DNA from: Caenorhabditis elegans
Lineage: Eukaryota; Nematoda; Chromadorea; Rhabditida; Rhabditidae
NCBI RefSeq assembly: GCF_000002985.6
Contig: NC_003283.11
Coordinates: 6,262,001 to 6,326,000, forward strand
DNA length: 64,000 nt
Direction: 5' to 3'
Shown: positions 36,309 to 46,810 of the stretch, in pieces
Layout of the letters: the number at the start of each line of letters is the position of its first letter
How positions within the stretch are numbered: position 1 is the stretch's first letter
Translations under genes and position numbers: made by a program
The notes under the pieces: model-generated
Told to the model about the DNA's origin: nothing
Database searches by the model: none
What the model saw: only the letters and a program-made list of their open reading frames with translations

Positions 36309-37346
36309 TAGCCGAGGGTTGCACCTGTTTCGTAATGTCCTGCACCCCTCCATTCTTTGCAAACAAAATACATTTTCATACGAGCCATAACTTTTTAACC
36401 AGAAACTTTTTATTATTACGTAAAAATTGTATTAGATGAATTTAAATTTATTTTATTTATTTCGAAACTAACTAACTATTATAGTAAGTTAACGAGCTAA
36501 TGTTCCAATTATTCTCTCTATTTCATTTATTATTTTTCCACCACGTGTCAGGTGAAATCCCGATACGATCTCTTTCTCGCCTTTTCTGGTTGACGAAATT
36601 TGCTCTTCGCCTCGAGTGTCAAGTTGTTTTTCGATAAGCATCACGCGGCAAAAATTAAAAAAAAATTAGAGACACAGATTTTCCATTTAAACTCCCTGTA
36701 AGATATTTTTGATATCAATTTTGATGGAAACGTCTCAGTTGCGACCTAACCTAGTTTTAAATGCTGTTTATTATGTTTTCGAATCGTTTAATACCAGCCG
36801 TTCGCACGCGCTGAAGCGCGTGCTCCGACTGGCGTACTCAAAATTGAAATCAAATTCTAAATTTTCTAAGCCTTCTTTGCAGATGGAACGTTTTTTCCTT
36901 GGTTAACGGAAATTTTCGAGCAACATAAATATTATATAACTAAGTTCTGAGCAATTACAACTTAAAACCTCAAGTTTCCTGGAACTATTTCTAATTTTCT
37001 TGAACGTATAATTTTCTCTATGTTCTTCAAATCATATGAAACATTTTCCGGTCCTTTCCGAAAGTTTTTGGCGAGCGTTTCTGAAAATTATAACAATTTT
37101 TGATAGTTTTTTAAAATTATTGAAACTTCAGAATATTCTAGGAGTATCAAAACTTGAAGAAACACCATCACGCGCAAATGCATACACTTTTTTCAACGCG
37201 CTGCGTGAAAATTCCTCTTGCGATTTCAAAGTTTTTTCCCGCCATTTCAGTGTCCAATGGAGCGCGGGGTCGAGCCAGAACCCCGTGTAGAACTTTGCAG
37301 AAGTTTCTTGAATTTTTCCACGAAATTGAACATTTCAGAATTTTAT

Positions 37347-37498
37347 CGAATTTTCTAGAAAGTTCTGGAATATTCCAGAGTTTTCCCGAATTTTCTAGAA
37401 AATTCTGGACCGTTCCAGAACTTTCTAGAATTTTCTAGAAAATTCTGGACCATTCCGGAATTTTCTCGAATTTTCTAGAAACTTCTGGAACATTGCAG
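37347..37498. promoter_or_regulatory. Heat-shock-element cluster, copy 3
   Basis: Same series of inverted TTC/GAA pentamers as in copies 1 and 2, so the locus carries three clusters within 3.1 kb. Confidence 0.7.
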
Positions 37499-37523
37499 AC
37501 ATTTCTCGATTTTTCTCAGAAAT

Positions 37524-37893
37524 TGGAATTTTCCGCCAAAATTGTTTTTCACTGAAAATTTGAATTTCCCGCCAAAATTTTTTTCACTGAAAATTTGAAT
37601 TTCCCGCAAAAATTTTTTTCACTGAAAATTTGAATTTCCCGCCAAAATTTTTTTCACTGAAAATTTGAATTTCCCGCCAAAATTTTTTTCACTGAAAATT
37701 TGAATTTCCCGCCAAAATTTTTTTTCACTGAAAATTTGAATTTCCCGCCAAAACTTTTTTCACTTAAAATTTGAATTTCCCGCCAAAATTTTTTCACTGA
37801 AAATTTGAATTTCCCGCCAAAATTTTTTCACTGAAAATTTGAATTTCCCGCCAAAATTTTTTCACTGAAAGTTTGAATTTCCCGCCAAAAATG
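37524..37893. repeat. Minisatellite with CCCGCC core, copy 3
   Basis: The longest array, about eleven units, with poly-T length variation between units (six to nine T). One unit has CCCGCAAAAA instead of CCCGCCAAAA. It is non-coding despite open frames. Confidence 0.88.
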
Positions 37894-37894
37894 T

Positions 37895-38015
37895 GGGTCT
37901 CACCGCGAAGGGTCTCACCACGATGGGTATCACCACGAAGGGTCTCACCGCGATGGGTCTCACCACGATGGGTCTCACCACGAAGGGTCTCACCACGATG
38001 GGTCTCACCACGAAG
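37895..38015. repeat. 15-bp tandem repeat GGGTCTCACCACGAW
   Basis: About eight head-to-tail units of 15 bp, alternating CACGAAGGG and CACGATGGG, directly abutting the minisatellite. Being a multiple of three it stays open on the minus strand as RGETH/RGETL repeats. I read it as satellite, not a gene. Confidence 0.85.
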
Positions 38016-41000
38016 GTGACAGGCCCCGCCCACAACTCTCACTGACTTTGGGTGTGACGTCACAGACTACAAAGACTACATAGACTACAAACTATGGAAA
38101 GACGAACTATATTTTTTTATATATAAGTAATGATACTTAAATTTTATGAAAAGTTTAAAATGAAAAGAAAAGAGAATCTAAAGTGCATTTTCTCTCTTTT
38201 CTCGAGGTCACTCGCTTGGCAATCAAATGGCTCTCTTCTGCTTTTTGTTTAATTTTTGAAACCAAAGAACCCATATTGCAAATGCATACCAATTTTCCTT
38301 GCGTTGAATATCCGAACTTTCTAATTTTGAGTTTTAATGTGGAGTATCTTCAACGGGAAACATTTATCAAAAATAAACCACTTCTATAGTTCTAAAATGG
38401 CCAAACATGTTAGTTAAAATTTCCAAAAATTCTAACAAATTTTTTTATTTTTCGCTGAAACAGTTGCGATTTTCAGTTTTCACTTACTTTAGCATAATTT
38501 AGGAAGTCGACCAAAATATATTTTAAATCCTAATCGTTTGAAAATTTAATAACGTTTTACTTACTTTCATCAATATTTTTCTACATTAGTATTAGTTGAA
38601 CGCTTATTTTTAACCCTCACAAACTACTATTTTTGCGCATGAAATTAGTTTTTCAAAAGCTGTCCAGATAGGATGTTTGTCAAAAATTAAGAAAGTGAAA
38701 CTTTAAAAATATGCAAGGGTAGGACCATAACTAAGCTCTTCCCAGAGAAACACCAACATATTGCTCACCACACTGCTGTACCTCTCCACACCAAGCAAAC
38801 TAGGGAGGCAGTAACCGGCGGTGTGATAGTCTCTCAGTGTGATAGTGTTTGACGTAGAATTGCACGAAGAGGAGTTCATGTTGTGTATAATTAACCCATC
38901 TCGCTCTCACTGGGAGGTCTATTCGTATATCGCATTCTGTTTTCACGATATATACATTTGATTATATCCACGTGTATTACCCATTTGTCACTAAAAAAAT
39001 TATTCTAAATAATATATGACAGTGAAAGTGTCAAGGACACCGATGTGGTAGATCAGATACTTCAACAATTTCAAAGTGTATGCCACTCTTTTTTCAAAGA
39101 CGGGTTTCAAGACGTTTTATCATGTAATATCGATCTTTTTGGAGCCATTTTAGGCCTACAAAAATTACGAACTAGCGGGCAAGCGCGGGGCGAACCAGAA
39201 ACTCTTTCTCTACTATTCCGCTCTCGCCTGTCAATCGTCCGTGCTTTTCCCTTGTCAGCAGTTGCCAGCCGTTGTCGCCCGCTATCCTACTTTCATGCTA
39301 CAGGTCGTTGAAATCAAAATTATCACACTGGGGCGCCGTCTCCCATGGTGGGTACGAAAGTCGTTCCTCGCCATCAAAAATTGGGCAAATAATTGACTCC
39401 AAAATCATTGACTACCTGTTCTCATTGCCTACACTTGCTCATTGACTACCCTTGCTCTTTGCCTACCTCTTTCTCATTGACTACCTGTGCTCATTGGATT
39501 CCTGTTCTCATTGCCTACTTGTTGCTCGTTGACTACCTTTTCTCATTGCCTACTCTTTCTCATTGCATATCCTTTGCTCATTGTCTACTCGTTTTCTTCA
39601 TCAGTCAAGAGGCACGTACAAGGACCGTATTCCAAGAATACATCAAAGGTACATCTACTCAATTTATTCAAAGGGTATACATATTTACAATCTTTCAATC
39701 TGTACACAACAGTTCGGGCAACAATTAGTAGTAGCTGAGCCTTGTTTTAATTTGTATTAATTTTGATAGGACACGCAAAGGCTGGGCAACATTCATTATC
39801 CATCAACATTAATAGCAACAATAGCAACAAAAAACAACAATTAAAAATTTGAAAAAAAAGTGGCAAAGAACGTAAAATCAATAACAATGAAATTTGGCAT
39901 AAGAAATCCATTCGGAGTCGGAGTCAATCACTCGTTTTCGGCTTTTGAGCATATATGAACATGACGCCGTAGTATCAGACGTGTCAGACAAGGATGTACT
40001 GGAGTTGATGGTGGCTTTCGATCTAAAAATGAAATAACCTCCAAAACTCTCTGAACTGAGTAATTTCAAACTGGCGTATCTCAAAAAATACACATCTGGA
40101 AAACAAATGACCAACTAACAAAATGATCAGAAATATTTTTTCTTTCTAATTCAAAAGTTTTTATTTCAACACACCAACTTTTTGTAGAGTTACACGGAGT
40201 CAAAGCTATTTTTCCAAAATCACAAAAAATTTTTAGAACTCTTTTGTTGTACCCTTTATAACTCAACTTTCATTGAATTTCAGAAGATAAATTTTGTTGG
40301 ACAGTGAGTGAATAATATTTTTCCACATTTTACCAGTTTCAAGTTTTCGGATATTTTCATGTTACGCCAAGTTACAGACCGTTTTTCAAAAAAAAAATCT
40401 AATTTCGCTTATAAACAAAAAAAACATGGTGTATCCTTTTGGGCGTATGTTCTTTTTGTTCAATTTTTAGGTCATTTCAAAAAAGGAATCATCTAAAATG
40501 AATATGAGGAATCATCTAAAATGAATATGCGTAATTTTTTTTTGATATAGTTATATGATGGATCTTCTGTCGAATCTGGATATTCTCGAGAATGACAGTA
40601 CCTGCCCACTGTGTTTTCACTTTTATCTAAACTCTGAGAAAGAGGTGCATATCGAATCTAATCTTGATCACGGCAACCTGACCAAGGCTGACGGCCGTTA
40701 GATGCTAAATATCCTTTCATGTTTGCCCAAAAAAGTAAACTTTTCTCACCCCTTAAACGTGTATCTAAAGAAGGGCCTCGCCCGTTACAAGATTCCCATA
40801 GTTTTAGTTTTTTCTTCTCTGTTGCTTCTCCCTCTATGATGTTCTCTTTTCGCCATACTTTTTACAAGAAGTAGTGTTGTAAACTACGAGACGCAGATAG
40901 GAACAGCGAATATCGATGGAAAAACAAAATTTCCTTTCGCTTCTTTTTAACAGCACACAATTTTTATATGGAATACTGATAACAGTTGGAGAAAAACTAC

Positions 41001-41798
41001 CTCAATTTTTAAACATTTTTCTTCTCTTCTAATTGTTGTCTTTTTCAAACTGGTTTTGATGTTCCTTTTTGCAGGATTGAATCAATACGTTTCATTGACT
41101 TCTCTCGAAGAGAATGAATAACTCATTTTGTTGTTCAGTAGCGAATGTTCAGTATTCACACCTTTAGAAATTGTGGAAAAACCTCATTAGCAACATATTC
41201 TTTATATTTGAATACACTAGCATCTCGAACCGGCAGCATTGCTCGAAATTACTCACTATTCCATATTTTTGGTAAATGATGACAAATCTAAATATTTTCA
41301 GAGTGTTTTCTTAGGTCTTCTCAATTTCCTTCCTAATATTAAAAAATAATTCCCTAAAAGCGCTTATTCATACTATTGTGAATTTTTTAATATTTGTTTA
41401 CAATTATCATCAATTACTTTTAACGTTTGGTGGAATTTTGTTCAAAATTTTTGAGAGAAAATTTTTCAAATCGGAAACTATGTATTTCTTACTGTGAAAA
41501 CGTTATCGTATTGTTAAAATTTTTGCATAAAACTAGTCCCTTGTAATTTTGTTATTTCAAAACTGAAACTAACGTAATTTGACAAAAAACATGTCAACGT
41601 ATTTCAATAAACCCTGTGGATCAAAACGTGTTGCTAATATTAAAAAAAGTTCTCATATTTATACGGTTGCCTAGTACTCTTGAATCCATTTCAATATTAA
41701 TTTTTATTTTACAGTACTTTGTCTGACGTTTCAATTTATATAGTTTCATTTTATCAATTACTACTTTTTCGAGCTACTCCTCACACACAACACTCGCC
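38016..41798. other. Intergenic region with minisatellite; upstream of the Argonaute
   Basis: About 3.8 kb. 38740-39370 is a patch of higher GC with words such as GTGTGATAG repeated near 38822 and 38841, probably old repeat DNA. 39393-39600 holds a degenerate minisatellite of about 18 bp (CTCATTGACTACCTGT-like). 39960-40260 matches the AT-rich dispersed type. The final 1 kb before 41799 should contain the Argonaute promoter. No gene is supported. Confidence 0.5.
39393..39600. repeat. Degenerate minisatellite of CTCATTGCCTAC units
   Basis: Roughly eleven diverged copies of TCATTGACTACC or TCATTGCCTAC separated by 5-8 nt CTTTGCT-like spacers. Short ORFs here are products of the repeat. Confidence 0.75.
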
Positions 41799-44700
41799 AT
41801 GTCCAATATCACCCAAGTCACCAGCAGCATGGCTTCAGCCTCACTCTCCAACAAGGCTCCTCTTCCCGTCGGACATCAACCACTTGCAGAGAAAAAACCA
41901 AAAGAGGTCAATCAAGAAGGCACACCAGTCCAAATCGTCACAAATATGCGGAAAATCAGTGAGTTTCCAAATAAAAATATATTTTTGAAAATATTAAAAT
42001 TGATTCCAGATCTCGAGAAGAACCACTCAATCTTCAAATACTCGGTGCAAGTCCTTTTTGTTTACCAAAAGTCGGACGGCACCGAGCTCGTCCTGGAAAA
42101 GTCAAAGTCCGTCGGTTCTGGATGTGACCATGAGCGAAGCAAGAGTCACTGCCTCCGCGTCTACAGAAAAGCAGCGAAGCAGTGCCAAGAACTGAAGAGT
42201 GGAGGCCCCTTTTGCTACGACAGCCAAGGTTGTCTCTACTCGTTCTCAAAGCTCAAAAATGACGTAAGTTTTTTTTGAATGTTTATGTACATACATATTA
42301 AAATAGTATTTTTTTGATATTAGTGTTTTTGTAAAAAGGCTCTCGGTATTTCACAAATAGCGACAGTTAGCCAAAGAAATTGCTTAAAGTAATAATCTTG
42401 TTTTTCAGGAGTTTTCCACCAACATCACCGGCTCAGATATCTCCAACAACCCAAAGTTCCTCCGGGTGGAATTTAAATTGGCAAAAGTTCAGGAATCGTT
42501 CCAAACCACAACGAATGATGTGGCAAAGTCTGTCAATTGCCGTCCAGCCCTCCAGGAAAAAACAATCCTGGAGGCGATGAACCAAATTGTGTCTACGGCA
42601 CCCATCAATCAGTGGGTTTATTAATTGTTTATAGATCGAAATAATCATTTTAACTTTTAAGTCCTAACGTCCTGACAATTGGAAATTGCGTGCACTACCT
42701 GTACGATGACACGAATATCGATATCCGAAGCATCACGGGTGAAGGTGGAAAAAGTTCTGCAGTGGGAGCTTCGAAAAGTGTCCGAACTCTAGAGGGAACC
42801 GGAAAAACGCCGTGTCTATACATGGCAACTGAACGTAAGTTTTCAAGTTTTCAATAAAATATGTAAAATGTTTCTTGTAATTTCAGTCAAAACAACTCTC
42901 TTCCATCCAGACAACTGTTCATTGCTGAAAGTGTTCATGGATTACAGAGGATTCAATGGTTCTCTGAAAGCTAACTCACCATTTGTCTTAAAAAATAAAA
43001 ATGCTTTTATCGGTTAGTTCACGTTTTCATCAGCTCAAACTAGGACGTTTATAGTAGGAATGTGATTTTGCATGACCTGGCGCCTGCCTATAACCGCCGT
43101 CTTTTCAGTTCTAATGTTTGGCGTAAATTATGATGTTGTCAGAGTTTAGATGTTTTTCCCACTTTAATTAGTTAAAAACAATTTAAGAAAGGAAACCGAG
43201 GTTCTTTGACAGAAAGCATAGTTGTAAGCGCGAGGCAGGTGGTGGCAGCCTTTAAGGCATGCAAACATTTACACAACTAAACGAAAGACGTTGCTGTAAC
43301 TTCATTTTTGGAGTTTTTCCATTTCAACGGAAATAATTTGAAATGAATTTTTTGCAGGTTTGTGGTGCTATACCACTCATGGAAAATGTTCTGATTGGAA
43401 AGATGATCGTCCAATGATCAAAATAAAAGATTTTGGACTGTCTGCCAAAGAAACCACCTTCGAAAGAGACAACAAGAAAATTTCAGTCTTCAACTATTTC
43501 CAAGTGAAATACAACATGACACTGAAATACCCAGATCTATTCACTGTCGTTGCTCGAGGAAAAGACGGAAAAAATCAACATATTCCAGTGGAGTGCCTTG
43601 ACCTTTGCAACTCTCAAACAGTTCGGACGGAGCAAATGGTCGGAACGGAACAAGCTGATTTGATTAAAGTGAGTTTTTAATTCAATATGTTAATATCAAT
43701 CAATTGATTTTCAGCTCGCTGCTGCTAAACCCCATGACCGCAAGAAGATCACAGACACCGTGGTGAATTCCATCGGACTCGCTTCAGAGCCAAAAGGAAT
43801 CATCTCTGTTGGTGCACCAGAGAGTGTGACTGGACTCGTTCTTCCAAAACCGGACATTTACTTCTCTGGTGGAAAAAAAGTATTTTGGAATGATCCAAAG
43901 AAACGAGGACCAGCCACCGATTTCATGCCAGCTGGAACATTCATCAAACCAACGAAGCTGACCAATTGGGAGGTTGTTTTTGATAATGGAGTTCAGTTGG
44001 TGTAAGTTTTTTTGAAAGCAAACAAATATAATTAGTTTAATTATAAAATTTCAGAGACTGCATCCAGCACCTCACGAGCACGATGCGCCAACTCGGCATG
44101 GAAGTATCGAATCCAACTGTCTCCCTTATCAATCGAGGATATCTGAGAGTGAGTTGCCAACCTCTTTAGTAGTTGAATTTAAACAAGTACAAAATATTTA
44201 AACTTTAAAAGTACACTCCCCGGAAAATTCTTGATTTTATTTTCTCTTCTCAGACTAATTTATTAACATTTACATATGTGTTTTTTTTCAGTCAATCTTC
44301 GAAAACGCCAAAGCTGCCAATCGACAATTGATAATGTTCATTACAAAATCCATGAACAACTATCACACTGAGATCAAGTGCCTCGAGCAAGAATTTGATC
44401 TTCTCACCCAGGACATCCGCTTTGAGACCGCCGTGAAGCTTGCACAGCAGCAGAATACTCGTAAGAACATCATATATAAAGTAATTTTTGTAATTTTTCA
44501 AATGATGTTTTCCAATTCACTTTTTTTTAGACGAATATGAAGCTCGGTGGTCTCAACTACGAGCTCAGAAGTGGCGTGTTCTCCAATTCAAAGAGGCTCA
44601 TCATCGGATTTGAAACGTCACAGAGAGGCGGTTTGGGAGACGTACGTTTGAGTCTTCTAGTTTTTTTTCGAACAACATAATTTCAGGCTCCAATTGCCAT

Positions 44701-45935
44701 TGGTTTTGCTGCTAATATGATGTCGCATAGTCAACAATTCGCTGGTGGTTATATGTTCGTCAAGAAATCGGCCGACGTGAGTTTCCTCACTCCTTGCCGC
44801 TATATTGAAATCAATTTCAGAACTATGGACCTGTGATCCCCGAGATTCTTCTCACCATCCTCAAGCAGGCAAAGGCGAACCGTCCAAATGATAGACCAGA
44901 TGAGCTTCTGATCTACTTCTCTGGAGTCTCTGAAGGACAACATGCTCTTGTGAATGAGTATTATGCAAATCAAGTCAAGGCCGCCTGTGGACTGTTCAAC
45001 GAGTCTTTTAGACCACACATCACTTTGATCCTCGCCTCGAAGGTGCACAATACCAGAGTCTATAAATCCGAGGTACGTTTACTAACAATTTATATTGATA
45101 AGTTTATAATTACATTTTTAAATCACCTTAAATGACAACGGATTCAAGGTTGTACTGTACAATGCATTTCCATAAATACTTCCAAACATTTTTAATAGTG
45201 GTTCAAATTTCTAATAGACAAAGTTTTAAAGTTTAGCTGAGTCTTTTTCAAAACTTCAATCCGTCATGTAATTTTTTTTTTTGGAAAAATGTTTCATTTT
45301 AAAACTCGGATTAACAACTTGTTGCTCAACATTTGGAATTGTCTTTTAAAAAAGTGCATGCTACATTTCAGAATGAAATTGTTTTCCTATCAAATAAATA
45401 TTCAACTTTCAGAATGGAGGAGGAGTTTGTAACGTCGAGCCAGGAACAGTGATTGACCACACAATTGTGAGCCCTGTTTTGAGCGAATGGTACCATGCCG
45501 GCTCATTGGCTCGTCAGGGAACCAGCAAATTGGTCAAATACTCGCTCATTTTCAATACCAAGAAGAATGAGAAGTTGTCAGTGTACGAGGTGAGTTTATT
45601 TCATTTTTGGTTAGATTTTTTTATTGTTCCTATTTTCAGAGACTCACAAATGAGCTCTGCTACGAGATGCAGATTGTTTTCCACCCCACCAGTCTTCCAA
45701 TTCCGCTCCACATCGCGGGAACTTACAGTGAAAGAGGCTCCCAAATGCTCGCTCTGAAGAAGTATGTTTTTCAAAAATCTAATAAGCAACTTTATTGAAA
45801 TAAAATTGATTGGAAATTATAAATGATTATGTTTTCAGGCCGATCTACACCAATGGCGAATTTAATCAGGTTGCCACCAACGAACAGCTCGGCTACGCAT
45901 CGAAGAAGTTGTTCGGTACGAGATTCAATGCATAA
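41799..45935 (+). CDS. sago-1: WAGO-clade Argonaute (probably SAGO-1)
   Basis: Fifteen exons in phase encode 881 residues: 41799-41958, 42010-42263, 42409-42611, 42662-42834, 42887-43012, 43358-43668, 43715-44001, 44055-44148, 44292-44480, 44531-44641, 44687-44776, 44821-45072, 45413-45589, 45640-45761, 45839-45935. Start MSNITQVTSSMASASL. PAZ spans about 264-409 (HPDNCSLLKVFMDYRGFNG, GLWCYTTHGK); PIWI about 560-880. The slicer triad is lost: Glu627 replaces the first Asp (GFETSQ) and Ser700 the second (YFSGVSEGQ); a His near 833 remains. This is the state expected of worm-specific WAGOs, which bind 22G secondary siRNAs and silence without cleavage. The symbol is inferred from the worm clade plus a chromosome V context set by mrck-1; wago-10 is the alternative. 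Family call near certain, symbol about 0.6. Confidence 0.85.
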
Positions 45936-46810
45936 AATCATCATTCGAGTCGAAAATAACTGTTAAACCAAATAATTGTTTCACTGATTTTAAAAAATCT
46001 GTTTCCCTCCTTCTTCATTCTCCAACTCATTCCTTCAAACCTATTCGCCTATTGCCTTTTTGCACTTTTCTGCTCAAAATCTGAATTAATTTCCACCTGT
46101 ATTTGTTTTGATGTTCCGGAAAAGGTTCCATGATTTGCCTTAATACTGACAGGTTTCATTGTATTTATTAAACCGCATTCCTGTCAGAACTTACTGTTTT
46201 CTTGTTTTAAACTCTGAAAACCCGCCATATCCTCAATATCCGTGTTTTTTGAAAAGGGGTTTTAGGCAACTTTTCTGATTCATTGAACTTAAAATATCAA
46301 TAAACAGGTTATAAAAAAATAAAGTTGTTCAAGTTTCAATCCAAAATTAGTTTTAATTCAAATATGGAGTAACACCAGTGGGGTCGAAAAGCGTCATTTT
46401 ATCAAAATACACCCACAATAAGACAAACAGAATTCATATCTATAAGGCTCTACAAGGCTAAGACAACAAGCCAAATACGTTTCGATTTTTCAACTATTAC
46501 ACTATATTTTTTAAAAATTTCCGATTCGTCTTTCTCAAAAATTCATTTTAAAAAATGGGAAAAGTAGAATTTAATAGCTAACATTTTTTCTACTCGATTC
46601 TGAAAAGAAATGTTGACTATCCAGTGGATTAACTCAAATTTTAAATGATCACCAATGGGCATCCTTTTGCAGCAAAGTTTGAGCTTCAAAGACACCACGT
46701 AAATGCATCAACAAAACCAGTAATAAACAACAATCAGAAGTACAGAAAAGATTTTATGTATTCAAATATCGGGAAATAATATGAAAAAGGGAATTGATAA
46801 AACAGAACAT
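45936..46810. other. Convergent 3' intergenic region
   Basis: About 875 bp between the Argonaute and the minus-strand zinc-finger gene. It should hold both 3' ends; AATAAA at 46299 is a candidate signal for the Argonaute but lies 360 nt after the stop. No other feature seen. Confidence 0.5.
46299..46304 (+). terminator. Candidate polyadenylation signal of the Argonaute gene
   Basis: AATAAA on the plus strand, 364 nt past the stop. This would give a long but possible 3' UTR; an unseen variant signal nearer the stop may be used. Confidence 0.35.

Larger units (their letters stand above)
36309..37893. repeat. Large tandem repeat, copy 3
   Basis: Third copy, distinguished by a 9-bp insertion near 37035 (CATATGAAACATTTTCC versus CATTTTCC) and single changes such as GGTTAACGG for GGTTACCGG. 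Its minisatellite is the longest and continues past the point where the other copies join the next unit, then gives way to a 15-bp repeat. Confidence 0.88.

Noticed and set aside
33382-37893. CRISPR-like repeat arrays
   Set aside because: Units are contiguous or nearly so, without unique spacers, and the genome is eukaryotic.
37794-38063. Minus-strand ORF of RGETH/RGETL repeats
   Set aside because: Produced by a 15-bp satellite and the adjacent minisatellite; low complexity and no start context.
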